Part shown: one piece after another, positions 44,016 through 53,519 of the stretch
Numbering within the stretch: the stretch's first letter is position 1
How the letters are laid out: each line of letters begins with the position of its first letter
Assembly: GCF_001648175.1 (NCBI RefSeq)
Contig: NZ_CP015243.1
Span: forward strand, 496,001-560,000
Reading direction: 5' to 3'
Source: Halotalea alkalilenta
GTDB lineage: Bacteria > Pseudomonadota > Gammaproteobacteria > Pseudomonadales > Halomonadaceae
Length of the DNA stretch: 64,000 nt
Translations under genes and position numbers: made by a program
Notes under the pieces: model-generated
What the model was told of the DNA's origin: nothing
Databases searched by the model: none
Seen by the model: the letters and a program-made list of their open reading frames with translations, nothing else

Positions 44016-45769
44016 CGCAGGGTCTCCTCCAGCGGATGACGCTCGCGGGCGGCGGCCTGCTCGCGCCAGAGCGCAGCGTAGAGGCCGTCGATGGAGAGCA
44101 GTTCGGCGTGGCTGCCGCGCTCGACCACCCGGCCCTGGTCGAGCACCAGGATCTGGTCGGCGGCGGCGACCGCCGATAGCCGGTGGCTGACGATCAGCCG
44201 CGTGCGTCGCCCGCGATCCTCGTTCAGCGTGGCCAGCAAGCGGCGCTCGGTGGCGTAGTCGACCGCTGAAAGGGTGTCGTCGAGCAGCAAAATCGGTGCG
44301 TCCTTGAGCAGCGCCCGCGCCAGCGCGACCCGCTGGCGCTGGCCGCCCGAGAGCGTCACCCCGCGTTCGCCGATCGGTGTCTCGAGCCCCTGCGGCAGCG
44401 CGTTGAGGTCATGTTCGAACGCCGCGGCCGCGAGCGCGGCGTTAAGCGCCTGCTGGTCCGCGTCGGGACGCCCGAGGCGCAGGTTGTCGGCGAGGCTGGC
44501 CGCGAACAGGAAGGCGTCCTGGGGCACGTAGGCGAAGGCGGTGCGCAGCGTATCCAGCCGATAGGCCTCGATCGGCTCTCCGCCGAGGGTGATCCGCCCG
44601 TGTTCGAGCGGATACTGGCGCATCAACAGCTTGAGCAGGGTGCTCTTGCCGCTGCCGGTGTGGCCGACCACCCCGATGGTCTGGCCCGGTGCGAGGCGCA
44701 GCGAGATTCCCTCGAGCGTAGGATGCGCATCTCCTGGATAGGCGAAGCGTTCGATTTCGACGCTGAGCTCGGTGGCGTCGACCCGGGTGATCTGCCCGAG
44801 GTCCGCGATCGCCTCGGTCTCGTCGAACACATCGAACAGCCGCCGTGCTCCGGCCTCACCGCGCTGGAGCAGGTTCAAGCACCAGCCGATCGCGAACATC
44901 GGCCAGATCAGCTGCACCAGGTAGAGGGTGAAGCTGGTCAGGCCGCCCAGGGTCAGCGCCCCCGCGTCGAGCCGCAGGCTTCCGACCACCAAGGTCAAGA
45001 GCGTCGCTGAGGCGAGGGCGATGAACACCACCGGCTCGTAGCGCGCCTCCATCCGCTGGACCTGGAAATCGGCCTCGGCGGTGGCGCGGGCGCGACGCTT
45101 GAAGTCCTCGATCTCTGCTTCGATCAAGGCATGGCTCTTCAGCGTGCGGATGCCGGAGAACGCCTCCTGGGTACGCTCGTTGAGCCGCGAGAAGCGCTCC
45201 AGGGCGACGCCGAAGCGGGCCTGCACCCGCTTGGCGATACGGTAGAAGCCCCACGCCATCAGCGGGAACGGCACGATCGCGACCAGAGTCAAGGGCGCAT
45301 CGATGCTGATCAGCATCATCCCCAATACCAGCACCAGGGTCATCGCGCCGTCGACGCTCGACAGCACCCCTTCGCCCGCGGCGAACTCCACAGCGTCGAT
45401 GTCCTGGGTCGCGCGGGCGAGCAGGTCTCCGCTGCTGCGGCGCTGATAGAAGCCAGGGTCGAGGCGCAGGAGCTTGGCGTAGAACTGCGCGCGCAGCTCT
45501 ACGCCCAGGCGGTAGGCGGTGCCGAACAGCAGCACGCGCCAAAGATAGCGCAGCCCATACATCGAAACGCCGACCAGCAGCAGCGCCAGCACGCTTTGGA
45601 TCAGCCGGGCGCGGTCGAGCTCGCCGGCGGCGAGCGCATCGACGATTCTGCCGACCCACCAGGGGAGCAGCAGGTTGAGAATCCCGACCGCAAGCAGGCA
45701 GAGCACTGCCAATGCGTAGGTGCGACGATGACGGTCGAAGAATTCACGCAGGATGCGCCACAGCGACAT
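44012..45769 (-). CDS. mdlA: Heterodimeric ABC exporter subunit (MdlA/SmdA-like)
   Basis: The 585-aa protein has six membrane helices and an ATPase domain with Walker A GHTGSGKST and signature LSGGQRQR, but Walker B reads LLLDDTLSAVD: the catalytic Glu is an Asp, the hallmark of the degenerate subunit in heterodimeric exporters such as MdlA. It pairs with MdlB, whose gene overlaps by 4 nt. Confidence 0.9.
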   Translation of the reverse strand: MSLWRILREFFDRHRRTYALAVLCLLAVGILNLLLPWWVGRIVDALAAGELDRARLIQSVLALLLVGVSMYGLRYLWRVLLFGTAYRLGVELRAQFYAKLLRLDPGFYQRRSSGDLLARATQDIDAVEFAAGEGVLSSVDGAMTLVLVLGMMLISIDAPLTLVAIVPFPLMAWGFYRIAKRVQARFGVALERFSRLNERTQEAFSGIRTLKSHALIEAEIEDFKRRARATAEADFQVQRMEARYEPVVFIALASATLLTLVVGSLRLDAGALTLGGLTSFTLYLVQLIWPMFAIGWCLNLLQRGEAGARRLFDVFDETEAIADLGQITRVDATELSVEIERFAYPGDAHPTLEGISLRLAPGQTIGVVGHTGSGKSTLLKLLMRQYPLEHGRITLGGEPIEAYRLDTLRTAFAYVPQDAFLFAASLADNLRLGRPDADQQALNAALAAAAFEHDLNALPQGLETPIGERGVTLSGGQRQRVALARALLKDAPILLLDDTLSAVDYATERRLLATLNEDRGRRTRLIVSHRLSAVAAADQILVLDQGRVVERGSHAELLSIDGLYAALWREQAAARERHPLEETLR

Positions 45770-45977
45770 AACCGGTTTCCTGGCTTGGGTCTCGGGTCAG
45801 GCGCCATCGGGTTGGCCCGCTGGCGTGCGGGTCGCGATGTCCGGTGACCGGATGGTCCATTGAGATGGGGCCATAGGATAGAGGGATCGGCTGGGAAGCA
45901 CACTGCCCGCCGGTGGATATTCGGCGTTTGCCGTTCCTTCGAGCGGGCGCGGCTATTTCAATTTTGTCCCGGTCGCT

Positions 45978-47529
<1,552 letters not shown>

Positions 47530-47552
<23 letters not shown>

Positions 47553-47583
47553 TTCGACTCCTGCCTGGCGAGGTCTAAATGAC
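47530..47583. promoter_or_regulatory. Three NorR-type GT-N7-AC sites
   Basis: GTCATTTGTAC at 47530-47540, GTCATTTCGAC at 47548-47558 and GTCTAAATGAC at 47573-47583 all fit the GT-(N7)-AC consensus of NorR; the third is the reverse of GTCATTTAGAC, so all share GTCATTTNKAC. The first two lie inside the 5' end of norR. They are upstream of the hmp promoter, as the three sites in E. coli are upstream of norVW. Confidence 0.8.
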
Positions 47584-47625
47584 CCTCTGCGGAGAAAATA
47601 TTCATGATTTTCAATTGATTGAAGA

Positions 47626-47642
47626 TTGGCATGCGGCTTGCC
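47626..47642 (+). promoter_or_regulatory. Sigma-54 promoter of hmp
   Basis: TTGGCATGCGGCTTGCC has the invariant GG (47628-47629) and GC (47640-47641) 12 nt apart. It lies 49 nt before the hmp ATG and 43 nt after the last NorR site. Confidence 0.8.
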
Positions 47643-47690
47643 AAGCAGCTGGATGAATGGCCACAGGGGCCAGCTTCCACGGAGATTCGC

Positions 47691-48887
47691 ATGCCTACCC
47701 TCATCCAGGAAACCCTCATTTCCCAGACGGCCGCGTTCGTCGCCGAACATCTCGAGCGGATCACTGCGCGGTTCTATCCGCTGCTGTTCGATCGCCACCC
47801 CGAGGTGGTGGCGATGTTCAACCCCGCCCACCAGCGTAGTGGAGCGCAGCCCCGTGCGCTGGCGCGGATGGTGCTCGAGTACGTCATCGCCCGGCAGGAC
47901 CCTCGCTGCGCGGACGCGGTGATCGCCCCGGCGGTGCACAAGCATGTGTCGCTGTCGGTGCGGCCCGAGCATTACCCGCTGGTCGGTGACTGCCTGCTCG
48001 ATGCGGTCGGCGAAGTGCTGGGCGAAGTGCTGGGCGAGCCGTTGGATGCGGAAGTCGCTGTGGCCTGGCGCGCGCTCTACGACGAGCTCGCCGAGCGGAT
48101 GATCGGCGCCGAGCGTCGCCAGTACCAGGCACTCGCCGCAAGCAGTGGCGGATGGCAAGGGCTGCGGCCGTTCCAACTGGTCGCGCGGGTCGATGAGGCG
48201 GATGGAATCGCTTCGTTTCATCTGGCGCCCCGCGACGGCGGCGCGATCCTCGCCGGTGAGCCGGGGCAGTACCTTAGCGTGGTGGCCGAGATCGACGGGC
48301 AGCGCCATCCGCGCCAGTACAGCCTGACTTCCGACCGCGACGCGGCGCACTACCGGATCAGTGTGCGGCGCCACCCGCAGGGCGTGGTCAGCCGCTATCT
48401 ACATGATCGACTCGAGATCGGCGATACCCTGCTGCTCTCCCCGCCTACCGGCCTGCTCACCCTCGACCAAGGCGATGGGCCGGTGGTGCTGATCAGCGCC
48501 GGTATCGGCCAGACACCGATGCTGGGCCTTGCCAAACGGGCGCTGGCGTTTGGTCGCCGGGTCGTCTATCTGCACGGTGCCCGGGATCCGCAGCACCATG
48601 CCTTCGCCGACGAGACCGCTGCTCTGGCGGGCCTTTGGCCGGAGCGTTTCACGCCGGTCACGCGCTACAGCCGGGGCGGTGATCCCGCGCTGCGGGGACG
48701 GATAGATGGTGCGCTGCTCGATTGCTATCTGCCGTCTAGAGAGGCTCTGCCGAGCTGCTATTTCGTCGGCCCGGCCGGCTTCATGGCCGAGATCGAGCGG
48801 CTGCTCGCCGAGCGGGGCGTTGCCGAGGATCGGCGCCGGCATGAGTGGTTCGGTGCCAGCCAGGGGTTGGCGGCATCCCTTGGCTGA
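47691..48887 (+). CDS. hmp: Flavohaemoglobin, nitric oxide dioxygenase
   Basis: The 398-aa protein converts NO to nitrate with O2 and NAD(P)H. The globin domain (1-140) has the proximal His in AVHKHVSL and a B10 Tyr in RFYPLLF; the ferredoxin-reductase-like part has RQYSLTSD (FAD site), GIGQTPML and YFVGPAGFMAEIE (NAD site). The ATG at 47691 has GGAG 8 nt upstream. Its regulator NorR is divergent, and its promoter is of sigma-54 type. It lies tail to tail with the RcnB-like gene. Confidence 0.94.
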   Translation: MPTLIQETLISQTAAFVAEHLERITARFYPLLFDRHPEVVAMFNPAHQRSGAQPRALARMVLEYVIARQDPRCADAVIAPAVHKHVSLSVRPEHYPLVGDCLLDAVGEVLGEVLGEPLDAEVAVAWRALYDELAERMIGAERRQYQALAASSGGWQGLRPFQLVARVDEADGIASFHLAPRDGGAILAGEPGQYLSVVAEIDGQRHPRQYSLTSDRDAAHYRISVRRHPQGVVSRYLHDRLEIGDTLLLSPPTGLLTLDQGDGPVVLISAGIGQTPMLGLAKRALAFGRRVVYLHGARDPQHHAFADETAALAGLWPERFTPVTRYSRGGDPALRGRIDGALLDCYLPSREALPSCYFVGPAGFMAEIERLLAERGVAEDRRRHEWFGASQGLAASLG

Positions 48888-48919
48888 CGTTTTCGAACTT
48901 TGGAGGAGGGAGTGGCTGG

Positions 48920-49315
48920 TCAGCGGCTGATGATCGAATAGATCACGCCGGTGGCGATCGCGGCGAGGACGAAGTCGCCGTTCACCTGCAGCCAGTGCTG
49001 GCCGCTCGGTGGCGGCGCCAGATTGCGCGAGCGCCAATCGTTGACCACGTAGTTGCCGCCGCGATACTGCTGCGGCACCGCTTGGCCACGTTGCCAATCC
49101 TGGTGAGGACTCGGCCCTTGGCGCTTCGCCTGGTTCTGCCCGCCCTGGCCGCTCTGTCGTGCTCCGCCTTGGCCGTGGCCACCATTCTTGCTCTGCCCCT
49201 GACCGCCCTGGGTCTGATGCTGGCCCTGGGAGTGGCCGTTCTGCTGGGCCATGGCGAGCGGAGAGGCGAGCAGCAGTGTACTGAGCAGCATCGCCAGGGA
49301 TCGTTGATTACGCAT
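48920..49315 (-). CDS. RcnB-family periplasmic protein
   Basis: The 131-aa protein has a signal peptide (about 1-24, cleaved after AMA), a Gly/Gln/His-rich region (25-75) and the RcnB domain (about 78-128): DWQRGQAVPQQYR, YVVNDWRSRNLAPPPSG and FVLAAIATGVIYSII. E. coli RcnB is a periplasmic protein linked to nickel/cobalt efflux; many relatives have no metal link. The His-rich segment might bind metal, but no transporter is adjacent. Confidence 0.85.
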   Translation of the reverse strand: MRNQRSLAMLLSTLLLASPLAMAQQNGHSQGQHQTQGGQGQSKNGGHGQGGARQSGQGGQNQAKRQGPSPHQDWQRGQAVPQQYRGGNYVVNDWRSRNLAPPPSGQHWLQVNGDFVLAAIATGVIYSIISR

Positions 49316-49456
49316 GGGCACCTCTGCATGCCTTGGGTTCAGTACTCAAGATGAACCACTGGCGTGCAAGAAATGATCATCGATCGTGGCTTTTCGTCTG
49401 AATCGGTGAGGCCGCAGCGTCGAGCGCTATCCCGCGCCCGATCAGCGTCGTTTCGC

Positions 49457-50134
49457 TCATGACGCCACTTCCAGCGCCTCGACCCGGTAGCGGTGGCGCA
49501 GCTCGCGGCCGAGCACCGGGTCGATCAGCGCAACCTCAAAGGCATCGCCGTGGCCGAGCTCGCCGATTACCGGCTGGGTACCGCAGAACATCGCCCAGCC
49601 GATCGGCAGCCGTTCACCGCCGGTGAGGCGCTGGATCAGGTCGCGAGGGTCGAGCAGGCTCGCCACCTCGCCGTCCTGGTAGAGCTCGTCCGCGCCATCG
49701 CGGCTGCGCCAGCACTTGAGCTGCAGACGCTCCCAGTGTGGCGCGACCTCCTCGAAGCGCCAGAGCTCAAGGCCGATCGGTTTGGCGCAGAGCTGCTTGG
49801 AGACGGTGACGTCGTAGCTCTCCACTTTGCGGTCGGTGTGGTCCGAGCCGATGCCGAGCAGCAGGCCCTCGGGCGCCTGGATCAGCACCACCTCGGCCTC
49901 GCCGGAGGAGTTTCGCCCCGGCGTCTGCAGCCGTTGGTCGCTACTGAGCAGGCTGGCGGCGAGGCGGTAGAAGCACGGCACCTGGCTCGGGCGCGGTACG
50001 CCGAGCTCGGCAAGCTCGGCGATGTGTGCCTCGACCGCCGCCTGGTCGCGTCCGGCCCAGCCGGCGATCACCAGTTGATCGATGGCGACCTGGATCGGTC
50101 CGTGGCCGGTGAGTTCGAAAGAGAGAGTGGGCAT
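49457..50134 (-). CDS. DUF2848-family protein
   Basis: The 225-aa protein resembles DUF2848, a family related to the fumarylacetoacetase fold, with GIGSDHTDRKVESY and WAMFCGTQPVIGELGHGDAFEVALIDPVLGR. A metal-dependent hydrolase or decarboxylase function is plausible; none is assigned. It is 108 bp after the lipoate ligase gene, same strand. Confidence 0.75.
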   Translation of the reverse strand: MPTLSFELTGHGPIQVAIDQLVIAGWAGRDQAAVEAHIAELAELGVPRPSQVPCFYRLAASLLSSDQRLQTPGRNSSGEAEVVLIQAPEGLLLGIGSDHTDRKVESYDVTVSKQLCAKPIGLELWRFEEVAPHWERLQLKCWRSRDGADELYQDGEVASLLDPRDLIQRLTGGERLPIGWAMFCGTQPVIGELGHGDAFEVALIDPVLGRELRHRYRVEALEVAS

Positions 50135-50242
50135 GAAGGCTCCTGGTTGTCTTCAGTGGTTGTCGTTGTAGTTGGTCTTCATCGTCGATGGTCACCCGCA
50201 CAGGGTTTCACCAATTCGAAGCCCATGGGGGCCCTGGCTCGC

Positions 50243-51289
50243 TCAAGGCACCCGGGCGAGCCAAGCGGGATCCTCGAACTTTTCCCTGGCCAAGCGTTCG
50301 GCGCGCTCGAGCTCAGCGGCGGTGAGGTCGCCGGGCTCGAGGCCTGCGCGGGCGGCGAAGGAGGCGGACATGCGACTGATGATCTCGTCGCGGGGCAGCC
50401 CGGTCTGGCTTTTGAGCGGGTCGACACGCTTGCCCGAGCTCTTGATCCCCTTGTCGGAGATCTTCTCCTTGCCGATCCGCAGCACCGCGAGCATCGCGTC
50501 GACGTCGATGTCGTAGGCCATGGTCACATGGTGGAGCACCGCCCCGCGCAGGCGCTTTTGCGCAGCGCCTGCGATCTTGCCGGCGGGCGAGACGATGTCG
50601 TTGATCGGTACGTACCGGGCCTCGATGCCGAGCTCCTGGAGCGCATTGATCACCCAGTCGTCGAGGAAGGCGTAGCTGTCGACCAGGCTCAGTCCCTGGA
50701 CCAGCGACTCCGGCACCACCAGCGACCAGGTGATGGTGTTGCCCGGCTCGACGAACATCGCGCCACCGCCGCTGATCCTGCGCATCACCGCGACGCCGCG
50801 CGCACGGGCGGCGTCGAGATCGACCTCGTTGGAGAGCGACTGGAAGCTGCCGATGATCACCGCCGGGCTGGCCCATTCCCACACCCTGAGCAGCGGACCG
50901 CGCCGGCCGGCGGCGACCTCCTCGGCGAGCACCTGATCGAGCGCCATGTGCAGCGCGGGCGCCTCCGGGGCGCGGTGGATCAGGCTGAAGCGGTGATCGC
51001 GCCACTCGCTGGCCTGTGCCAGTGCACGGCGCACCACCACCCCGACCGCCTCGGGGGTCAGGCCGAGCAGGGTCGCGTCGGCTGGCAGCGCGGCCCTGAC
51101 CCGCGCCGCCAGCGCCTCTATGTCGAGCCCGGCGGGGGCGCCCTCGAGCGCGGCATCGATCCGCTCCAGGAGGTCGTCGGGCTCGAGGAAGAAGTCCCCC
51201 GAGAGCCTTACGCCGCTCAGCCTGCCGTCGACTTCGTCCAAGTCGACCACCACCAGTTTGCCGCCCGGGACCTTGTATTCACCGTGCAT
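50243..51289 (-). CDS. lplA: Lipoate-protein ligase with N-terminal accessory domain
   Basis: The 348-aa protein has a catalytic biotin/lipoate-ligase fold (about 95-300) with RRISGGGAMFV and the Lys in AGKIAGAAQKRLRG. The first 90 residues (MHGEYKVPGGKLVVVDLDE...) look like the accessory domain that sits C-terminal in E. coli LplA and as a separate LplB in archaea, here permuted to the front. It attaches lipoate to dehydrogenase and glycine-cleavage proteins. The substrate range is unverified. Confidence 0.8.
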   Translation of the reverse strand: MHGEYKVPGGKLVVVDLDEVDGRLSGVRLSGDFFLEPDDLLERIDAALEGAPAGLDIEALAARVRAALPADATLLGLTPEAVGVVVRRALAQASEWRDHRFSLIHRAPEAPALHMALDQVLAEEVAAGRRGPLLRVWEWASPAVIIGSFQSLSNEVDLDAARARGVAVMRRISGGGAMFVEPGNTITWSLVVPESLVQGLSLVDSYAFLDDWVINALQELGIEARYVPINDIVSPAGKIAGAAQKRLRGAVLHHVTMAYDIDVDAMLAVLRIGKEKISDKGIKSSGKRVDPLKSQTGLPRDEIISRMSASFAARAGLEPGDLTAAELERAERLAREKFEDPAWLARVP

Positions 51290-51475
51290 GCCGCGCCTCT
51301 GTGCGAATTCGAGAATTGTTCTCGATCATAGCAGCACGGGCGGCGTAGCAGGTGACGCTACGATGGCCGGCGTAGGGTCCGAGGGGGCTTCTACTTTGGT
51401 CGTCCCACTGACGCTGATGGTTGGACAGCCGCGGCGTGGTGGGGATATGCTTTGTAAAAGAGTTAAGGTTTTTTT

Positions 51476-51486
51476 GACTTTAAGTC
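51476..51486. promoter_or_regulatory. Candidate NrtR operator
   Basis: GACTTTAAGTC is a perfect 5+1+5 inverted repeat 24 nt before the NrtR start, in the promoter region of the NAD biosynthesis operon. NrtR family operators vary between lineages, so the assignment rests on position and symmetry. Confidence 0.45.
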
Positions 51487-51509
51487 GATCGAGAATATTT
51501 GGAAATCCG

Positions 51510-52181
51510 ATGACCGATCATCCGCAGATCGCCGTCTCGACGGTGATCTTCGCGCTGCGGGAAACCGACGACCAAGCGTTGCCGGCGCTATGGATGCCGC
51601 TGGTGCGCCGCATTCGCGCACCCTTCGAGGGCCATTGGGCGCTGCCGGGCGGGCCGTTGGGGATCGACGAGAGCCTGAGCGAGGCCGCGCGGCACAACCT
51701 CAAGGCGACTACTGGGCTTGCGCCACGCTACCTCGAGCAGCTCTATGCCTTCGGCGATCCGGCGCGCTCCGGGGACCAACGGCTGGTCTCGATCGTTTAT
51801 TGGGCGCTGGTCGGCAACGATGAGGCCAGCCGCAGCGAAGCGGACGACAACGTGTGCTGGTTTCCGGCCGATGCGCTGCCGGCGCTGGCCTTCGACCACC
51901 AGCTGATCGTCGACTACGCGCTGTGGCGGCTGCGCAACAAAGTCGAGTACGCGCAGATCGCCCACCGGCTGCTCGGGGAGACCTTCACCCTCGCCCAGCT
52001 GCGCAGCGTCTATGAGGCGATCCTGCAGCGCCCGCTCGATCCGGCCAACTTTCGCCGCCAGATGGCGGCCTCGAAGAGCCTGGCCGCCACCGGCGAAATG
52101 CAAAGCGGCGCCCGCCATCGCCCGCCGCGGCTCTATCGCTATGTCGAGGTACCGGGGACGACCCCGAACCCTTGGGCCTGA
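51510..52181 (+). CDS. nrtR: NrtR-type Nudix regulator of NAD biosynthesis
   Basis: The 223-aa protein has a Nudix-fold sensor (about 1-140) and a C-terminal winged helix (about 150-215; FTLAQLRSVYEAILQRPLDPANFRR). The Nudix box is degenerate: where REL-x-EET-G is expected it reads HNLKATTG, so all three catalytic Glu are lost and it should bind, not hydrolyse, ADP-ribose or NAD. It is followed after 72 bp by nadA, which it probably represses until ADP-ribose or a related ligand binds. Confidence 0.85.
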   Translation: MTDHPQIAVSTVIFALRETDDQALPALWMPLVRRIRAPFEGHWALPGGPLGIDESLSEAARHNLKATTGLAPRYLEQLYAFGDPARSGDQRLVSIVYWALVGNDEASRSEADDNVCWFPADALPALAFDHQLIVDYALWRLRNKVEYAQIAHRLLGETFTLAQLRSVYEAILQRPLDPANFRRQMAASKSLAATGEMQSGARHRPPRLYRYVEVPGTTPNPWA

Positions 52182-52253
52182 GGCCCGTTTTTCGCCGTTC
52201 CATCCGTGCGCCCGCAGGTCGTTGGTTCGCGCACCTCTACAGGAGAGCCGTCG

Positions 52254-53519
52254 ATGTCGACCATCGCCACCTCCCTTGAAGCGTTCGAGAAGTCGCAGGC
52301 AGGCGCTCACTGCAGTACCGGGCTCGCCACCGATCCCTGGCGCTTCGATCGGATTCCCACCTACGGGCCGGGCGCCTCCGAGACCGACGAGCTGCCCGAC
52401 CAGGCGCCACGGCAGTCGGCGCTGCCGGGCGAGTATCGCAATGCCAGCGACGAGGAGCTTAAGGCGCGGATCATCGCCGCCAAGCGCACGCTGGGTGAGC
52501 GGCTCTTGATCCTCGGCCACTTCTACCAGCGCGACGAGGTGGTGCGTCATGCCGACTTCGTCGGCGACTCGTTCCAGCTCGCCCGCGCGACCCTTGACCG
52601 GCCGGAGGCCGAGGCGATCGTGTTCTGCGGCGTGCACTTCATGGCCGAGACCGCCGATATCCTCTCCGACCAGCGCCAGACCGTATCGCTGCCTAACCTC
52701 GGTGCCGGCTGCTCGATGGCCGACATGGCCGATCTCGCTTCGGTCGAGGCCTGTTGGGAGGCGCTGTCGCAGCTGTGGGGGGATGCGCGGGACGCCAGCG
52801 GGCGGGCACCGGTGATACCGGTCACCTACATGAACTCATCGGCGGCGCTGAAAGCCTTCTGCGGCCGCCATGGCGGTATCGTCTGCACCTCCTCGAACGC
52901 CGCCAAGGTGCTCGACTGGGCCTTCTCCCAGGGCCAGCGGGTGCTGTTCTTCCCCGACCAGCATCTGGGGCGCAATACCGCCAAGGCGATGGGCATCGGC
53001 CTCGACCAGATGCCGCTGTGGGACCCGAACCGCCCGCTCGGTGGCAACCAGCGTGATGCGCTCGAGCGCGCGCGGGTGATCCTGTGGCATGGCTACTGCT
53101 CGGTGCACAAGCGTTTCACCGTCGAGCAGATCGCAAGCGCCCGGCGGCATTTTCCCGACGTGCGGGTGATCGTCCATCCCGAATGCCCGATGGCGGTGGT
53201 CGATGCCGCCGATGAGGCGGGTTCGACCGACTACATCAAGAAGGCGATCGAAGCCGCGCCGCCCGGGGCGACCTTCGCGATCGGCACCGAGATCAACCTG
53301 GTCCAGCGGCTCGCCCGGGAGCATCCTGAGCACACCATCTTCTGTCTCGATCCGGTGGTTTGCCCCTGTTCGACCATGTACCGCATCCACCCGGCCTACC
53401 TGGCCTGGATCCTCGATGGCCTGGTCGAGGGCGAGGTGCGCAACCGCATCCGCGTCGATGCCGCCACTTCGCGCGATGCGCGGGTGGCGCTCGAGCGAAT
53501 GCTGGCGGCGCAGCCATGA
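52254..53519 (+). CDS. nadA: Quinolinate synthase A
   Basis: The 421-aa protein condenses iminoaspartate with dihydroxyacetone phosphate to quinolinate, using a [4Fe-4S] cluster. Family segments are GHFYQRDEVVRHADFVGDS, CGVHFMAETADIL (first cluster Cys125), GIVCTSSNAAK (second), HPECP and VVCPCSTMYRI (third). The ATG at 52254 has AGGAGA 7 nt upstream. An N-terminal extension of about 60 residues precedes the conserved core. It overlaps nadB by 4 nt. Confidence 0.94.
   Translation: MSTIATSLEAFEKSQAGAHCSTGLATDPWRFDRIPTYGPGASETDELPDQAPRQSALPGEYRNASDEELKARIIAAKRTLGERLLILGHFYQRDEVVRHADFVGDSFQLARATLDRPEAEAIVFCGVHFMAETADILSDQRQTVSLPNLGAGCSMADMADLASVEACWEALSQLWGDARDASGRAPVIPVTYMNSSAALKAFCGRHGGIVCTSSNAAKVLDWAFSQGQRVLFFPDQHLGRNTAKAMGIGLDQMPLWDPNRPLGGNQRDALERARVILWHGYCSVHKRFTVEQIASARRHFPDVRVIVHPECPMAVVDAADEAGSTDYIKKAIEAAPPGATFAIGTEINLVQRLAREHPEHTIFCLDPVVCPCSTMYRIHPAYLAWILDGLVEGEVRNRIRVDAATSRDARVALERMLAAQP

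Noticed and set aside
42234..44039. 601-codon plus-strand open frame
   Set aside because: Antisense to mdlB, whose Walker and signature motifs are complete; the plus frame is Gln/Arg-rich with no domain.
47553..48374. N-terminal extension of norR reaching across hmp
   Set aside because: The added 274 residues are antisense to hmp and have no match; AGGAG before 47552 marks the start.
49493..51331. 612-codon plus-strand open frame
   Set aside because: It is antisense to the DUF2848 and lipoate-ligase genes, which have clear family motifs; GC-rich codon use keeps the opposite frame open.
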